Shown: positions 29,436 to 39,678 of the stretch, one piece after another
How the letters are laid out: every line of letters begins with the position of its first letter
Numbering within the stretch: position 1 is the stretch's first letter
Source: Erinaceus europaeus
Lineage: Eukaryota > Chordata > Mammalia > Eulipotyphla > Erinaceidae
DNA length: 64,000 nt
Reading direction: 5' to 3'
Assembly: GCF_950295315.1 (NCBI RefSeq)
Contig: NC_080179.1
Location: 68,597,680-68,661,679, forward strand
The notes under the pieces: model-generated
Told to the model about the DNA's origin: nothing
The model's input: the letters and a program-made list of their open reading frames with translations, nothing else
Database searches by the model: none
Program-made: the position numbers and the translations under genes

Positions 29436-31530
29436 GAGGAGAGGGAAAAGGAGAGGGAGAGGGAGAGGGGAGAGGGAGAGGGGAGAGGGAAAAGGAGAGG
29501 GGAGATGGAGAGGGAGAGGGAGAGGAGAGGGAGAGGGGAGAGGGAGAGGGAGAGGGAGAGGGAGAGGGAGAGGGAGAGGGAGAGGGAGAGGGGAGAGGGA
29601 GAGGGGAGAGGGAGAGGGAGAGGGAAAAGGAGAGGGGAGAGGGAGAGGGAGAGGGAGAGGGAGAGGGAGAGGGAGAGGGGAGGGAGAGGGAGAGGGGAGG
29701 GAGGGGGGGAGAGGGAGAGGGGAGAGAGAGGGAGAGGGGAGGGAGAGGGAAAAGGAAAGGGGAGAGGGAGAGGGAGAGGGGGAGGGGGAGGGGGAGGGAA
29801 AAGGGAGAGGGTGAGGGAGAGGGAGAGGAGAGGGAGAGGGAGAGGGAGAGGGAGAGGGGAGGGAGAGGGAGAGGGAAAGAGGGAGAGGGAGAGGGAGAGG
29901 GAGAGGGAGAGGGAAAGAGGGAGAGGGAGAGGGAGAGGGAAAAGGAGAGGGAGAGGGAGAGGGGAGAGGGAGAGGGGAGAGGGAAAAGGAGAGGGGAGAT
30001 GGAGAGGGAGAGGGAGAGGGAGAGGGGAGAGGGGAGAGGGAGAGGGAGAGGGAGAGGGAGAGGGGAGAGGGAGAGGGGAGAGGGAGAGGGGAGAGGGAGA
30101 GGGAGAGGGAAAAGGAGAGGGGAGAGGGAGAGGGAGAGGGAGAGGGAGAGGGGAGGGAGAGGGAGAGGGGAGGGAGGGGGGGAGAGGGAGAGGGGAGAGA
30201 GAGGGAGAGGGGAGGGAGAGGGAAAAGGAAAGGGGAGAGGGAGAGGGAGAGGGGGAGGGGGAGGGGGAGGGAAAAGGGAGAGGGTGAGGGAGAGGGAGAG
30301 GAGAGGGAGAGGGAGAGGGAGAGGGAGAGGGGAGGGAGAGGGAGAGGGAAAGAGGGAGAGGGAGAGGGAGAGGGAGAGGGAGAGGGAAAGAGGGAGAGGG
30401 AGAGGGAGAGGGAGAGGGAAAAGGAGAGGGAGAGGGAGAGGGAGAGGGGAGAGGGAGAGGGGAGAGGGAAAAGGAGAGGGGAGATGGAGAGGGAGAGGGA
30501 GAGGGAGAGGGGAGAGGGGAGAGGGAGAGGGAGAGGGAGAGGGAGAGGGGAGAGGGAGAGGGGAGAGGGAGAGGGGAGAGGGAGAGGGAGAGGGAAAAGG
30601 AGAGGGGAGAGGGAGAGGGAGAGGGAGAGGGAGAGGGAGAGGGAAAAGGAGAGGGAGAGGGGGGAGGGGAGAGGGAGAGGGAGAGGGGACAGGGAGAGGG
30701 AGAGGGAGAGGGAGAGGGAACAGGGAGAGGGAGAGGGAGAGGGAGAGGGAGAGGGAGTGGGAGAGGGAGAGGGAGAGGGGAGGGAGAGGGAGAGGGGAGG
30801 GAGGGGGGAGAGGGAGAGGGGAGAGAGAGGGAGAGGGGAGGGAGAGGGAAAAGGAAAGGGGAGAGGGAGAGGGAGAGGGGGAGGGGGAGGGGGAGGGAAA
30901 AGGGAGAGGGTGAGGGAGAGGGAGAGGAGAGGGAGAGGGAGAGGGAGAGGGGAGGGAGAGGGAGAGGGAAAGAGGGAGAGGGAGAGGGAGAGGGAGAGGG
31001 AGAGGGAAAGAGGGAGAGGGAGAGGGAGAGGGAGAGGGATAGGAGAGGGAGAGGGAGAGGGAAAGAGGGAGAGGGAGAGGGGAGGGAGAGGGAGAGGGAG
31101 AGGGAAAGAGGGAGAGGGAGAGGGAAAGAGGGAGAGGGAGAGGGAGAGGGGAGGGAGAGGGAGAGGGAGAGGGGAGTGAGAGGGAGAGGGGAGGGAGAGG
31201 GAAAGAGGGAGAGGGAGGGAGAGGGGAGGGAGAGGGAGAGGGAGAGGGGAGGGAGAGGGGAGGGAGAGGGGAGGGAGAGGGAGAGGGGAGAGGGAGAGGG
31301 GAGAGGGAGAGAGGAAAGAGGGAGAGGGAGAGGGGAGAGGGGAGAGGGAGAGGGAAGAGGGAGAGGGAGAGGGAGAGGGGAGAGGGAGAGGTTGACGGAG
31401 AGGGAGAGGGAGAGGGGGAGGGGAGAGGGGAGAGGGAGAGGGGAGAGGGAGAGGGAGAGGGAAAAGGAGAGGGGAGAGGGAGAGGGAGAGGGAGAGAGAG
31501 AGGGAGAGAGAGAGGGAGAGAGAGAGAGAG
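29436..31530. repeat. G/A satellite (GGGAGA-type) with ~485-bp higher-order period
   Basis: About 2.1 kb, almost only G and A on the plus strand, built of GGGAGA and GGGGAGA units with GGGAAAAGGAG variants. Landmarks recur in order: GGAGATGGAG at 29501, 29995 and 30480; GGAGAGAGAG at 29721, 30194 and 30820; GTGAGGG at 29811, 30294 and 30910. The spacing is 473-494 bases for the first repeat and longer, about 620, for the last. The very long frames through it (GEGEGR-type on plus, SPLPLP-type on minus) are artefacts of the repeat. Confidence 0.95.
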
Positions 31531-31680
31531 ACAGAATGACAGAGGCGGGGGGAGAAACACCCTTGGCACTGCTTCACTCCTTAAGCTTTGCCTCTGCAGG
31601 CGGGGAGTGGGGGCTTGAACCCAAATCCTTGAGCCGTGTAATATGTCCTCTATTACCAGGTGTTTTGCTGCCAGCTCTGA
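31531..31680 (-). mobile_element. Eri-B SINE, antisense, merging into the satellite
   Basis: GAAACACCCTTGGCACTGC, GGAGTGGGGGCTTGAACCC and ATTACCAGGTGTTTTGCTGC are the head half. Its GA-rich body grades into the satellite, which may have grown from it. Confidence 0.7.
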
Positions 31681-32449
31681 TAGTAAATGTAAAACAAAAA
31701 CACACATTTTTATTGACCTATAAGTGAATTTTGAGAAAATGAGCATATATTTCTCATAGAACAAACAATGTGCTTTGCATTCCTTCTGCATTGCACATTC
31801 ATTTATTTCTTTGTTAAACACACAATCTATTCAATATTATGTACCTGGCATGTTCTTTCTCTGGAAACTTAAATTTTAGTGAGGCAATACCGGACACATT
31901 TGCACTAGAGAGTTACAGGCATCATGGCTGAAGGTGTACTGGGCATAATGGAGGGGTGGTCAGTAAAAGATCAAAGTAAATTTTAACTGGAAGAGGTCAA
32001 GTGAAGTCTGGCATTTCTGCACGTTCTCCCACTTTGCTAAGCAAATCACAGCTAACCTCCTTCAGGGTTCCGATCACAATAACAGAAGCATTCCCTTATA
32101 AACTTCCCCTCATTTTCTGGCTTCTGACCACTCAATAGGAACAACACTCACCCAATACTTGATGGAGTTACTCTAGTGTCTCCTTAGTATCCTTACATCC
32201 GGTAGTCACTTGGGTCTGTTGACTTCATGATGGGAATGTATCTCAAATCTATCTCCTGAACTCCTTCATTTAGCCTTTTTTCCTTTCTTTGTTTCCCCTT
32301 CAGATGATTGAAGTAGCTATTAAGTGGGATGCTTCCTTCTTCATTGCTTTTTCCAGTGGTCTCTGAAGCTTTCTTGCTAAAAACATAAATCTGGACAATG
32401 TACTGAACAGCCTTCAGTGTCTCATTTTGCAGAATTTTCTATTTTCTGT
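31681..32449. other. Unique sequence, no gene recognised
   Basis: AT-rich, no repeat family recognised, no coding signal. Confidence 0.45.
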
Positions 32450-32467
32450 CCTTCACCACCTGACCTT

Positions 32468-32759
32468 TTTTTTTCTTTCTTTCTTTTTTTTTTTGCCTCT
32501 GAGGTTATTGTTGGGGCTAGGTGCCTGCACTAATCCACTGCTCTTTTACTGGATAAGACAATAAAGTGAGAGGAGAGGGGAAGATAGGAGGAGAGAGAGA
32601 GTGAGAGAGAGAGACCTGCACAATGGCTTCACCACCTGTGAAGTGAACCCCCCCCTCTGCAGGTAGGGAGCCGGGGTCTTGAACTGGGATCCTTGCATGG
32701 GTCTTTGGGCTTCCTACTATGTGCACTTAACCCAGTGTACCTCTGTCTGACCCTCTCCC
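32468..32759 (-). mobile_element. Eri-A-long SINE, antisense, with long target-site duplication
   Basis: T/C-rich tail, GCCTCTGAGGTTATTGTTGG, a shortened body and GGGGTCTTGAACTGGG. CCTTCACCACCTGACCTT (32450-32467) recurs with one mismatch at 32760-32777. Confidence 0.92.
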
Positions 32760-32965
32760 CCTTCACCACTTGACCTTCATGTCACTTTTCCACCGTTTCG
32801 TAGGTCCATCTTCTCCAATCTTCACTCTTAGAATCCAATCGTACCAGCCCATTCAATATTCCTAACTCGTCTGTACACTTTCCTGGGAATATCCTTCAGA
32901 ACAACAAATTTAAATTTAGGCACCTGTTAATGTATTAGTGTCTAGTTTTGTTTGTTTGTTTTTTG

Positions 32966-33028
32966 CCAATAGGGTTATCACTGGCCTCAGTGCCTGCACA
33001 ACTTCACTGCTTCTAAGAGCTATTCCCT
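32966..33028 (-). mobile_element. Eri-A-long 3' module fragment, antisense
   Basis: AATAGGGTTATCACTGGCC and AGTGCCTGCACAACTTCAC represent the 3' module; the rest is replaced by a pyrimidine tract. Confidence 0.7.
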
Positions 33029-33111
33029 CCCTCCCTCCCTCTCTCCCCCTTCTTCCTTCTTTCCTTCCTCCCTTCCTTTCTTTCTTTTCTCCTTCCTCCC
33101 TCCCTCCCTCC

Positions 33112-33172
<61 letters not shown>

Positions 33173-33206
33173 TCCTTCCTTCCTTCCTTCTTTCTGTTTT
33201 TGCTTC
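33029..33206. repeat. (CTTT/CCTT/CCCT)n pyrimidine tract
   Basis: About 180 bases of pyrimidines, with a nearly pure (TTTC)n core at about 33121-33173, between two antisense A-long pieces. Confidence 0.95.
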
Positions 33207-33500
33207 CAGGGTTATTGCTGTGGCTCTGTGCCTGCACTACAAATCCTCTGCTCCTGGTAGCTGTCTTTCCCCCATTATTGTTGTTGCTGTTGTCATTGTT
33301 TGGTAGAAGAGAAATTGAGAGAGGAGGGGAAGACAGAGAGGAGGAGAGAAAGATAGACACCTGCAGACCTGCTTCACCGCCTGTGAAGTGACCGCCCCTC
33401 CCTGCAGGTGGGGAACTGGGGGCTCGAACCAGGATCATTGAGCCAGTCCTTGTGTTTTGCACTATGTGCGTTTAACCCAATATACCACTGCCCAGCCTCC
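33207..33500 (-). mobile_element. Eri-A-long SINE, antisense
   Basis: CTTCCAGGGTTATTGCTGTG, GTGCCTGCACTACAAATCC, GAGAAATTGAGAGAGGAGGG and TACCACTGCCCAGCCTCCC. A short GA-rich continuation to 33590 may belong to the outer copy. Confidence 0.85.
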
Positions 33501-34248
33501 CTCTTCCTTTCTTTATGATAAGTGGGTGGTGAGACACAGAGAGATAGGAAGAGTTGGAGAGAAAGACAGAGACAGAGAGAAGTTTTCGTCACTGATGCTA
33601 AAACTCTGATTTCATTTCTCAGATAGAACTTTTTTTTTTTTTAACTGATGTTGTTTGAATGAATCCTCCCCATTGCTCTGGTGAGAGAACATCTGTATTT
33701 TATTGCCCACGGGAAGGAAGGACTTATAATCGGAGACTTGCAGTGATTTCAGCAGCTTTTCAGCAGGTGTTTTGGGGGATCAGGGGACAATTAATCACTA
33801 AAGATTGCCTGTCATTTGTGGCGGAATATTTTAGGCCAGTGATGAGTTGCAAATCCTGGGGAGTCCTGACTCAAGAACTACTGGAGGTTTAAGAAGGAAG
33901 CCAGTGAAATGAGTTCTATTCACTTCCCCCCGTCCTGCCTTAGCCTGCAAAGTTATGTGTACCTGTGAGCTGCTTTAGTTGTTAATTGTCTGCCTCGCCT
34001 GCCATTTGATTTGGAGATTAGCTGAGATCATATGGATGATGGAAGGCTGAGACTCGGCCTGACCAGACCTGAACTGATTGGCAGGGTCTTAACTTCTTGA
34101 AATGTTAATGAGCGGTAGTTTGGAGTGAGATGACACTAGACTTTTTGTAGCCCCTTGTTTTGATTTATTGTTTCTTTTGTTTACCTGTCAGTGTAATTCA
34201 CTGCTATTATCTCGTTTACTTACTGCAGTGACCTTGTGGAGCTGATAT
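33501..34248. other. Unique sequence, possible conserved block
   Basis: Mostly unique. Repeat-free sequence at about 33940-34230 includes TTAGTTGTTAATTGTC and GAAATGTTAATGAGCGG. A T-run lies at about 33630-33642. No gene is recognised. Confidence 0.35.
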
Positions 34249-34261
34249 TGTCATTCTTTAA

Positions 34262-34438
34262 AAAAATATTTATTTATTTATTTTGCAGAGAGACAGAGAA
34301 ATTGAGAAATTGAGAAAGGAGGAGGACATAGAGACAGAGAGACAGTCCCCCCCCCCTGCAGGTGGGGAGTGGGGGCTTGAACTCAGGTCCTTGCTGACTG
34401 TGATGTGTGTGCTTTACAAGTTACACCACTCCGATTCT
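34262..34438 (-). mobile_element. Eri-B SINE, antisense
   Basis: (TTTA)n tail, GAGAGACAGAGAAATTGAG, a C-run, GGAGTGGGGGCTTGAACTCA and AGTTACACCACTCCG. TCATTCTTT before and TCATTCTTTTT after suggest a short target duplication. Confidence 0.8.
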
Positions 34439-34451
34439 CATTCTTTTTACG

Positions 34452-34652
34452 TGGGGATCTGGAGAGACGGCTTACCTGGGAGATGTTCAAACTCTGAGAG
34501 TGTCACAGAGTCAGGGGTAAGTGATGCTGTGATAGCTCTCTCCCTTTCTCCTTTTGTCTCTGTCTCTCTCTTGTTCTCTGAAAAAGTCTGTCAGGAGCGG
34601 TGAAATTTCCTAGGTGTGATGCCCCAGTGATGAAAAAACAAATAAATAAGCC
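34452..34652 (+). mobile_element. Eri-E SINE with 3' module-like end
   Basis: GGAGAGACGGCTTACCTGGG head, CT body, then CTGTCAGGAGCGGTGAAATT and a (AAAT)n tail. Confidence 0.65.
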
Positions 34653-35266
34653 TCAAGTAGTGAGTAGTTTTTCTCCTTTAAGGTGGTACCAGTAGTAATT
34701 GTGTATGAAGAGGACACCAGAGGAGCGTCTTCTGACTTCAAGATAAGAGTTTGTGATTCTGTAAACTGCCCTGGGGACTTCTCTGCTGCACCTGCTTCAG
34801 CGCCCGCACGGCTCTGGGAATGATGGTGTTGTCAGAGTTCTTTCACTCAGAGTCTGCGGGTCTGACCCCTACTTTTCCTCTGCTCCTTCTTGACCACACG
34901 TGCTCATTGAGGAGTCTCATATCCAGAGTAGTGGTTCTCAGTGTCTTTTGTAATTCTCCTTTCTCCAGGAAAATAGGGATTTAAATCCCCCCTACTTACA
35001 CAGAATAATTAAATATTAGAGAGATTATTTTCAGAACTGAAGTCTGAAGAGACACAGATTATTATCTTGGATTTCTTTTCACCTTCCATTATCAACTTTT
35101 CATCTTTTGGGGGACTCAGAAATGTTATTAGTGGACAAACCAACTGAAAACACCATCATGCCAGACAGAGAGGCAGACGGAAGGATTTATCAGGTGGCAC
35201 TGGCCTGGATGTGTAGCTAGCTGGGCCCAGAAGAACCTGACCTAACTCTCTAGCTGAAGGCTGTTT
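34653..35266. other. Unique sequence, no gene recognised
   Basis: No repeat or exon is recognised. Confidence 0.4.
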
Positions 35267-35280
35267 AGAAAGACACAAAG

Positions 35281-35514
35281 AGGGGCCGGGTGGTGGCGCA
35301 CCTGATTAAACGCACATGTTCCAGTGCACAAGGACCCGGGTTTGAGCCCCTGGTCTGCACCTGCAGGGGGAAAGTTTCACAAGTGGTGAAACAGGGCTGC
35401 AGTTGTCTCCCTGTCTCTCTCTATCTCCCCTTCCCGCTTGATTTCTGGCTGTCTATCCAATAAATAAAGGGAATAAAAATTTTTTAAAAAGTAAAAAAAA
35501 AAAGAAAAAAAGAA
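35281..35514 (+). mobile_element. Eri-B SINE with target-site duplication
   Basis: GGGGCCGGGTGGTGGCGCAC, CCGGGTTTGAGCCCCTGG, CCAATAAATAAAGGG and an A-rich tail. AGAAAGACACAAAG (35267-35280) recurs as AGAAAGGCACAAAG (35515-35528). Confidence 0.93.
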
Positions 35515-35693
35515 AGAAAGGCACAAAGCAACTGATTACTTATAAAGCAGCAGTGTTTGGTGAAAATTGCCAGTTACTGAAATATGCATTCCCCATGATC
35601 AACCCTCACTGGAATTTCAAACTTGCCTTTATTTTCCTGTGGACTGTGTAGGTCATATAGAATGCGGCCCTCAACCCTCGTGTGCGCATGAGT

Positions 35694-35726
<33 letters not shown>
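35694..35726. repeat. (CA)16 microsatellite
   Basis: An uninterrupted CA run of about 33 bases. Confidence 0.95.
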
Positions 35727-35732
<6 letters not shown>

Positions 35733-36412
35733 TTTTTAAAAAATATTGTATTGGCTATTGTCTACTTATCATAGCTCTGGGCTGTCTGTACTTTCTGGAT
35801 TTATTAGATTTGTGGCAGGTCCCTATGTTTCCATGTATAACTAGGGAATTAAATGCTGGTGTATTCAAAAACAAAAACAAAATCCTACTGCTCAGGGAGA
35901 TAAGGTCTGTCTGTCCCTGGCTGAGTCTGACTGACTGCCATCAACCCTGACACCTCTGACCCTGGGCAGGGACTGAATGGAACTGAGCAGGAATCAGGGA
36001 GTCCCAGATAGCTTCGGTTTGTTTTTTCAGGAGAGCCAGAGCTACGTGATCAGAGAGGAGAGCAGATTTTATATACCCAGGGCCAAGGGAAAGACTAAGA
36101 GAAGGGCTAGGACCGTGGGAGTGCGGAGGGAGAGGGAAAGTCAGTACCTTCACTCACTTCTGGGGATTTGCCAGCTAGTTTCTTTATAGAAGTTGACCAG
36201 GATTTTAAGCCATTTATCAAGACTCATACAGTGCCTATTTATAGAATTCTGAATAAAAGCCAATGAGCTGTGAATGCTAACACGCATCTAGCAGATTTAA
36301 TAAGATCTAAAAGTTAAACCAACTTTGCAGTTTTTCTTCAGTCCCTTGACATGTTTTAACTTTCCTTCTATCCTTTTTCTTTTCTTTCCCCTCTCCTTTA
36401 TATTACACAGTT
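35727..36412. other. Unique sequence, no gene recognised
   Basis: The plus-strand frame at 35977-36189 and the overlapping minus-strand frame have no recognisable protein features. Confidence 0.4.
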
Positions 36413-36429
36413 TCTTGTGCGGATTCATT

Positions 36430-36578
36430 CATTGACTCATTCATTTTCACCACCAGGGTTATTGCTCCACCACTTATGAAGCTTCCCTCTTGCAGATGGG
36501 GCTAGGGGTGGGTCTTGAACCCAGGTCCTTGTGCATGGCAACTTGTGTACTTTGCTGAATGTACCATTGCCTGGCCCC
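36430..36578 (-). mobile_element. Internally deleted SINE (3' module joined to head half), antisense
   Basis: CACCAGGGTTATTGCTCCAC joins the 3' module directly to TATGAAGCTTCCC, so the body is lost. TCTTGTGCGGATTCATT (36413-36429) and TCTTGTGTGGATTCATT (36579-36595) are the target duplication. Confidence 0.88.
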
Positions 36579-36749
36579 TCTTGTGTGGATTCATTTAGCG
36601 TCCATTTTAGGAAACGAAAATGGCCTAAGGGTTTGTTTTTAGAAAGAATTTCTATTTTAGTTGCTAACGGCTTCCTTCTCAACCTGTTGACTGTGAGTGA
36701 ACTTCTGGTATTTGTTTTTAAGCTAGATTTTCAGTAGGGAGAAAGGACA

Positions 36750-36812
36750 TTGTATTAGTTATCTCTCATTGTATAGCAGCCTGCCCCATGTGGGTGGCTT
36801 AAAGCAACATGT
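36750..36812. mobile_element. Old interspersed-repeat fragment, class uncertain
   Basis: TGTATTAGTTATCTCTCATTG and GGTGGCTTAAAGCAACATG resemble the terminal segment of an old mammalian LTR or DNA-transposon family. I cannot name it safely. Confidence 0.35.
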
Positions 36813-36825
36813 TGTTGTTGTTGTT

Positions 36826-37133
36826 GGGAGATTCATGGTTTAAAATACAGTGTACATGTGTAAATTTCTCAGATTTCTACAAAACATTCTAACCCCCTGC
36901 CTAAGTCCTCCTCTCCCATCACACTCCAGGACCTGAAAGCCCCCTCACTCCCCCTCCCGCCCTTCCCTGAGCCCTTTATTCATCCTTCTCTCTCTGGCTG
37001 ATCTCACTCCTTCCAGCTCCATCCAAGATGAAGTGAAGAATGTGAATTCCTCATTTTTCATAGCTGAGTAGTATTCCTATATATACACCAAAACTTTCTC
37101 AGCCACTCACCTGTTGTTGAGCAACGAATGTGT
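36826..37133 (-). mobile_element. L1 3' end, antisense, with (GTT)n in place of a poly-T
   Basis: After a (GTT)n run come TACAGTGTACATGTGTAAAT, CAGGACCTGAAAGCCCCC, CCATCCAAGATGAAGTGAAG and CATAGCTGAGTAGTATTCC, the antisense order of an L1 3' UTR and ORF2 end. Confidence 0.85.
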
Positions 37134-37136
37134 AGG

Positions 37137-37600
37137 GCCAGCAAAATAGCTCCCCTTGATAGTGCATCTGCTTTGCCACGGGTCCAACTCAGGGTCCAGC
37201 TCAGCCCTCACTGCACTGGGGTAAGCTTCCATGCTGTGTTATCTCCCTTCCTCTTTGTTTCTATGGGAAAAAATCAGCCCAGGGCTGGGTGGTGGCCTGA
37301 TTGAGCACACCTGTTACAATGCGCAAGGACTCAGGTTCAAGCCCCCAGTCCCCACCTGCAGAGGGAAAGTTTCACAAGTGGTGAAGCAGTGCTGCAGATG
37401 TCTCTCTGTCTCTCTCCCTATCTCCCCATCTCGCCCCTTCCCTCTCAATTTCTGACTGTCTCTATCAAATAAATAAAGATAATTAAAACATTTTAAAATA
37501 TGTTTAAATAAAAGAAAAAAGAAAAAAATCAGCCTCAATGATAGCAAGAAGAAAAAGAAAGGGAGAGCAAAATGAAGGAGGGAAGGAAGGAAGAAAGAAA
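37137..37600 (+). mobile_element. Eri-E SINE split by Eri-B
   Basis: AGGGCCAGCAAAATAGCTCC head, GCAAGGGTCC-like box region and a short CT body run to 37279. After the nested B copy, host sequence resumes with CTCAATGATAGCAAG and an A/G-rich tail. Confidence 0.65.
37280..37520 (+). mobile_element. Eri-B SINE nested in Eri-E
   Basis: GGGCTGGGTGGTGGCCTGAT to CAAATAAATAAAGATAATT. GAAAAAATCAGCC (37267-37279) and GAAAAAAATCAGCC (37521-37534) are the duplicated target. Confidence 0.92.
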
Positions 37601-37807
37601 ACAGATTCTTGTTATCCCATAGATTTTTGTTATTTCTGTGGGCAGGGGGTGACTTGGGTGGATTTTTGATTCAAGGTCTCTTAACAATACTCTAGTCGCT
37701 TGTGAGTCAGAGCGGGGTCTTATCTGAAAGCTCACCTGTGGAAATATATATCCAGTCTCATATGGTTGGCGCACAATTCAGCTTCTCAAGGACTTTTTCA
37801 CTGGAAC

Positions 37808-37990
37808 TCAGAGCTAGCTCACCTGGTAGAGTTCACTCTGCACCCTGTACATGACCCAGGTTTGAGCCCCTCCCTGACCCCTGGCCGTCGCAGGGAAGCA
37901 GCTTCTTGAAGGAACTTCACAAACAGTGGAACAGTGCTATGGCGTCTCTCCCTCTCTGTCAGAGGAGAGAAGGTGGTGTGTGCCATGGCG
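37808..37990 (+). mobile_element. Eri-E SINE
   Basis: GAGCTAGCTCACCTGGTAGA head, CCCAGGTTTGAGCCCCTCCC box B, AACAGTGCTATGGCGTCTC, then a short purine-rich end. Confidence 0.7.
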
Positions 37991-38082
37991 GTCCTGCTTC
38001 CTGTGACTTGAGGCAAAACAAAGTAGCACAAATTTAGACATTGTTTTCATCTTTTTCCTCATCCTTCTCCTCCTTCTTCTTC

Positions 38083-38124
38083 TTTTTGCCTCTGGGCTTT
38101 ACTGGGACTTCATGCCTGTTCAAA

Positions 38125-38169
<45 letters not shown>

Positions 38170-38275
38170 ACTCTTGAAGTTCTCCCTCAGCTTGGCTTTC
38201 CTGTGTGGTGCCAAGAGTTCAAGTCCAGCTCCTTCTGCTTAGTGAAGTGGGTGCTTCACCAGAGGAAGTGTCTCC
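38083..38275 (-). mobile_element. Eri-E SINE, antisense, with (GA)n
   Basis: GCCTCTGGGCTTTACTGGG, a (GA)n run at about 38126-38167, CCACTCTTGAAGTTCTCCC and AGAGTTCAAGTCCAGCTCC. Confidence 0.65.
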
Positions 38276-38424
38276 TGCTGCTGAATCACAGTGTTTTTGT
38301 TTGTTTTTAAGATACCCAGGCTCAAACCAAGCTGTAGATGTTTTCTGAGTGCCCTACAGGTATTGGGAATTGTGCTTTCAAAATCCACACCTGCTTCTTC
38401 TTCTTTTGTTTTTTAACTTTAATA

Positions 38425-38705
38425 TTTATTTATTTATTTACTTATTTATTTATTCCCTTTTGTTGCCCTTGTTGTTTTATTGTTGTAGTTAACGATGTCA
38501 TCATTGTTGGATAGGACAGAGAGACATGGAGAGAGGAGGGGAAGACAGAGAGGGGGAGAGAAAGATAGATGCCTGCAGACCTGCTTCACCGCTTATGAAG
38601 CGACTCCCCTGCAGGTGGGGAGCTGGGGGCTCGAACCAGGATCCTTAGTCTGGTCTTGCACTTGCACCATGTGTGCTTAACCCGCTGCGCTACCGCCTGA
38701 CTTCC
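38425..38705 (-). mobile_element. Eri-A SINE, antisense
   Basis: (TTTA)n tail, CCCTTTTGTTGCCCTTGTTG, GGACAGAGAGACATGGAGAG and GCTACCGCCTGACTTCC. Confidence 0.92.
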
Positions 38706-38887
38706 TCACACCTGTTACTTAACCAGCTCAGATTTCAACGCAGATGGATGTGACATTTGATTGGACTACATCAAAGATGCAGAACAAACAGCTCGCTGGT
38801 CTCAGGGATGCTTGGTGAGTTCATTTTTTGTCAATTCTCCCAAACTTTGGAAAAGTTTCTAAAATACTTGCAGTCAGTCCCATTTTT

Positions 38888-39012
38888 CTTAAGAGATAGA
38901 GATAGGCAAAATAAGAGAGAAGCCTCCTTTCATGAGGTAGGGGCTGGGTCGAACTTGCTCTCACACACAGCAAAGCAGCACACTATCCAACTGAGCTAGT
39001 TTGCCAACCTTC
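38888..39012 (-). mobile_element. Eri-E SINE, antisense
   Basis: AGAGATAGAGATAGGC, GGGTCGAACTTGCTCTCAC and CAACTGAGCTAGTTTGCC. TCCCATTTT flanks it at about 38877 and 39016. Confidence 0.6.
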
Positions 39013-39039
39013 TGATCCCATTTTAAGGCTGTAGGGTTT

Positions 39040-39410
39040 CGTTTTTTAAAAAAATTTTATCTGTTACTGAAGTCGGGCGGTAGCACAGCGGTTAAGCGCA
39101 CGTGGTGCAAAGCGCAAGGACCGGTCTAAGGATCCCGGTTTGAGCCCCTGGCTCACACCTGCAGGGGAGTCGCTTCACAGGTGGTGAAGCAGGTCTGCAG
39201 GTGTCGATAAACAAACAAATAAATAAACAAATAAATAATTTATCTATTATTTACTGAATAGAGACAAAGAAAGAGAGGAGGTGGGAGAGAGAGAGAGAAA
39301 GAGAGACATCTGCAGCCCTGCTTCACCACAGGTGAGACTGGGGGCTTAAACCCGGGTCCCTGTGCACTGTGTCATGTGTGCTCAGCTGAGTGTGTCACCA
39401 GCTGGACCAA
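39040..39410 (-). mobile_element. Eri-B SINE, antisense, split by Eri-A
   Basis: The tail side (about 39040-39068) and the body (39240-39410: CTGCAGCCCTGCTTCACCAC, GGGGGCTTAAACCCGGGTCC) are separated by an Eri-A insertion. Confidence 0.75.
39069..39225 (+). mobile_element. Eri-A SINE with deleted body, nested in Eri-B
   Basis: GAAGTCGGGCGGTAGCACAG to GGTCTGCAGGTGTCG, then a (AAAT/AAAC)n tail: the CT and CAACAA blocks are missing. TTATCTGTTACTGA upstream resembles TTATCTATTATTTACTGA downstream, an imperfect target duplication. Confidence 0.82.
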
Positions 39411-39678
39411 GGCTGTAAGTTCTTCTTCTCAGTCCTCGGGGGAGTGGGGGCGCAGGTAGGGAGAGAGGGTGACTTGGGTCCATCCATAGGGCGAAACTAA
39501 GTCAGAGCCTCTGCTTTTGCCTCACCCTCAAAGGCGTCTGAAATTCCAAACCCTGAGACAGATGTCTTTTTGAATTCAGGTGACAGAACAGAACAGGCAT
39601 GCTTGGGACTAAGTCCTTATTATGGAGGGAGGGACAGTAAAGGGGCTGTGCCTTGAGAGGAGCCTTGCTGTGGTCTTT
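39411..39678. other. Unique sequence, no gene recognised
   Basis: The minus-strand frame 39502-39738 overlaps the inverted-repeat arm and has no recognisable domain. Confidence 0.4.

Noticed and set aside
29436..31530. CRISPR-like or minisatellite array with spacers
   Set aside because: There are no conserved repeats separated by unique spacers; the variation is within a G/A monomer, and the genome is mammalian.
28924..31821. Very long open frames (965 and 828 codons on minus, 608 on plus) across the G/A satellite
   Set aside because: They consist of S/P/L or G/E/R low-complexity repeats dictated by the GGGAGA unit and pass through the N gap. They are not genes.
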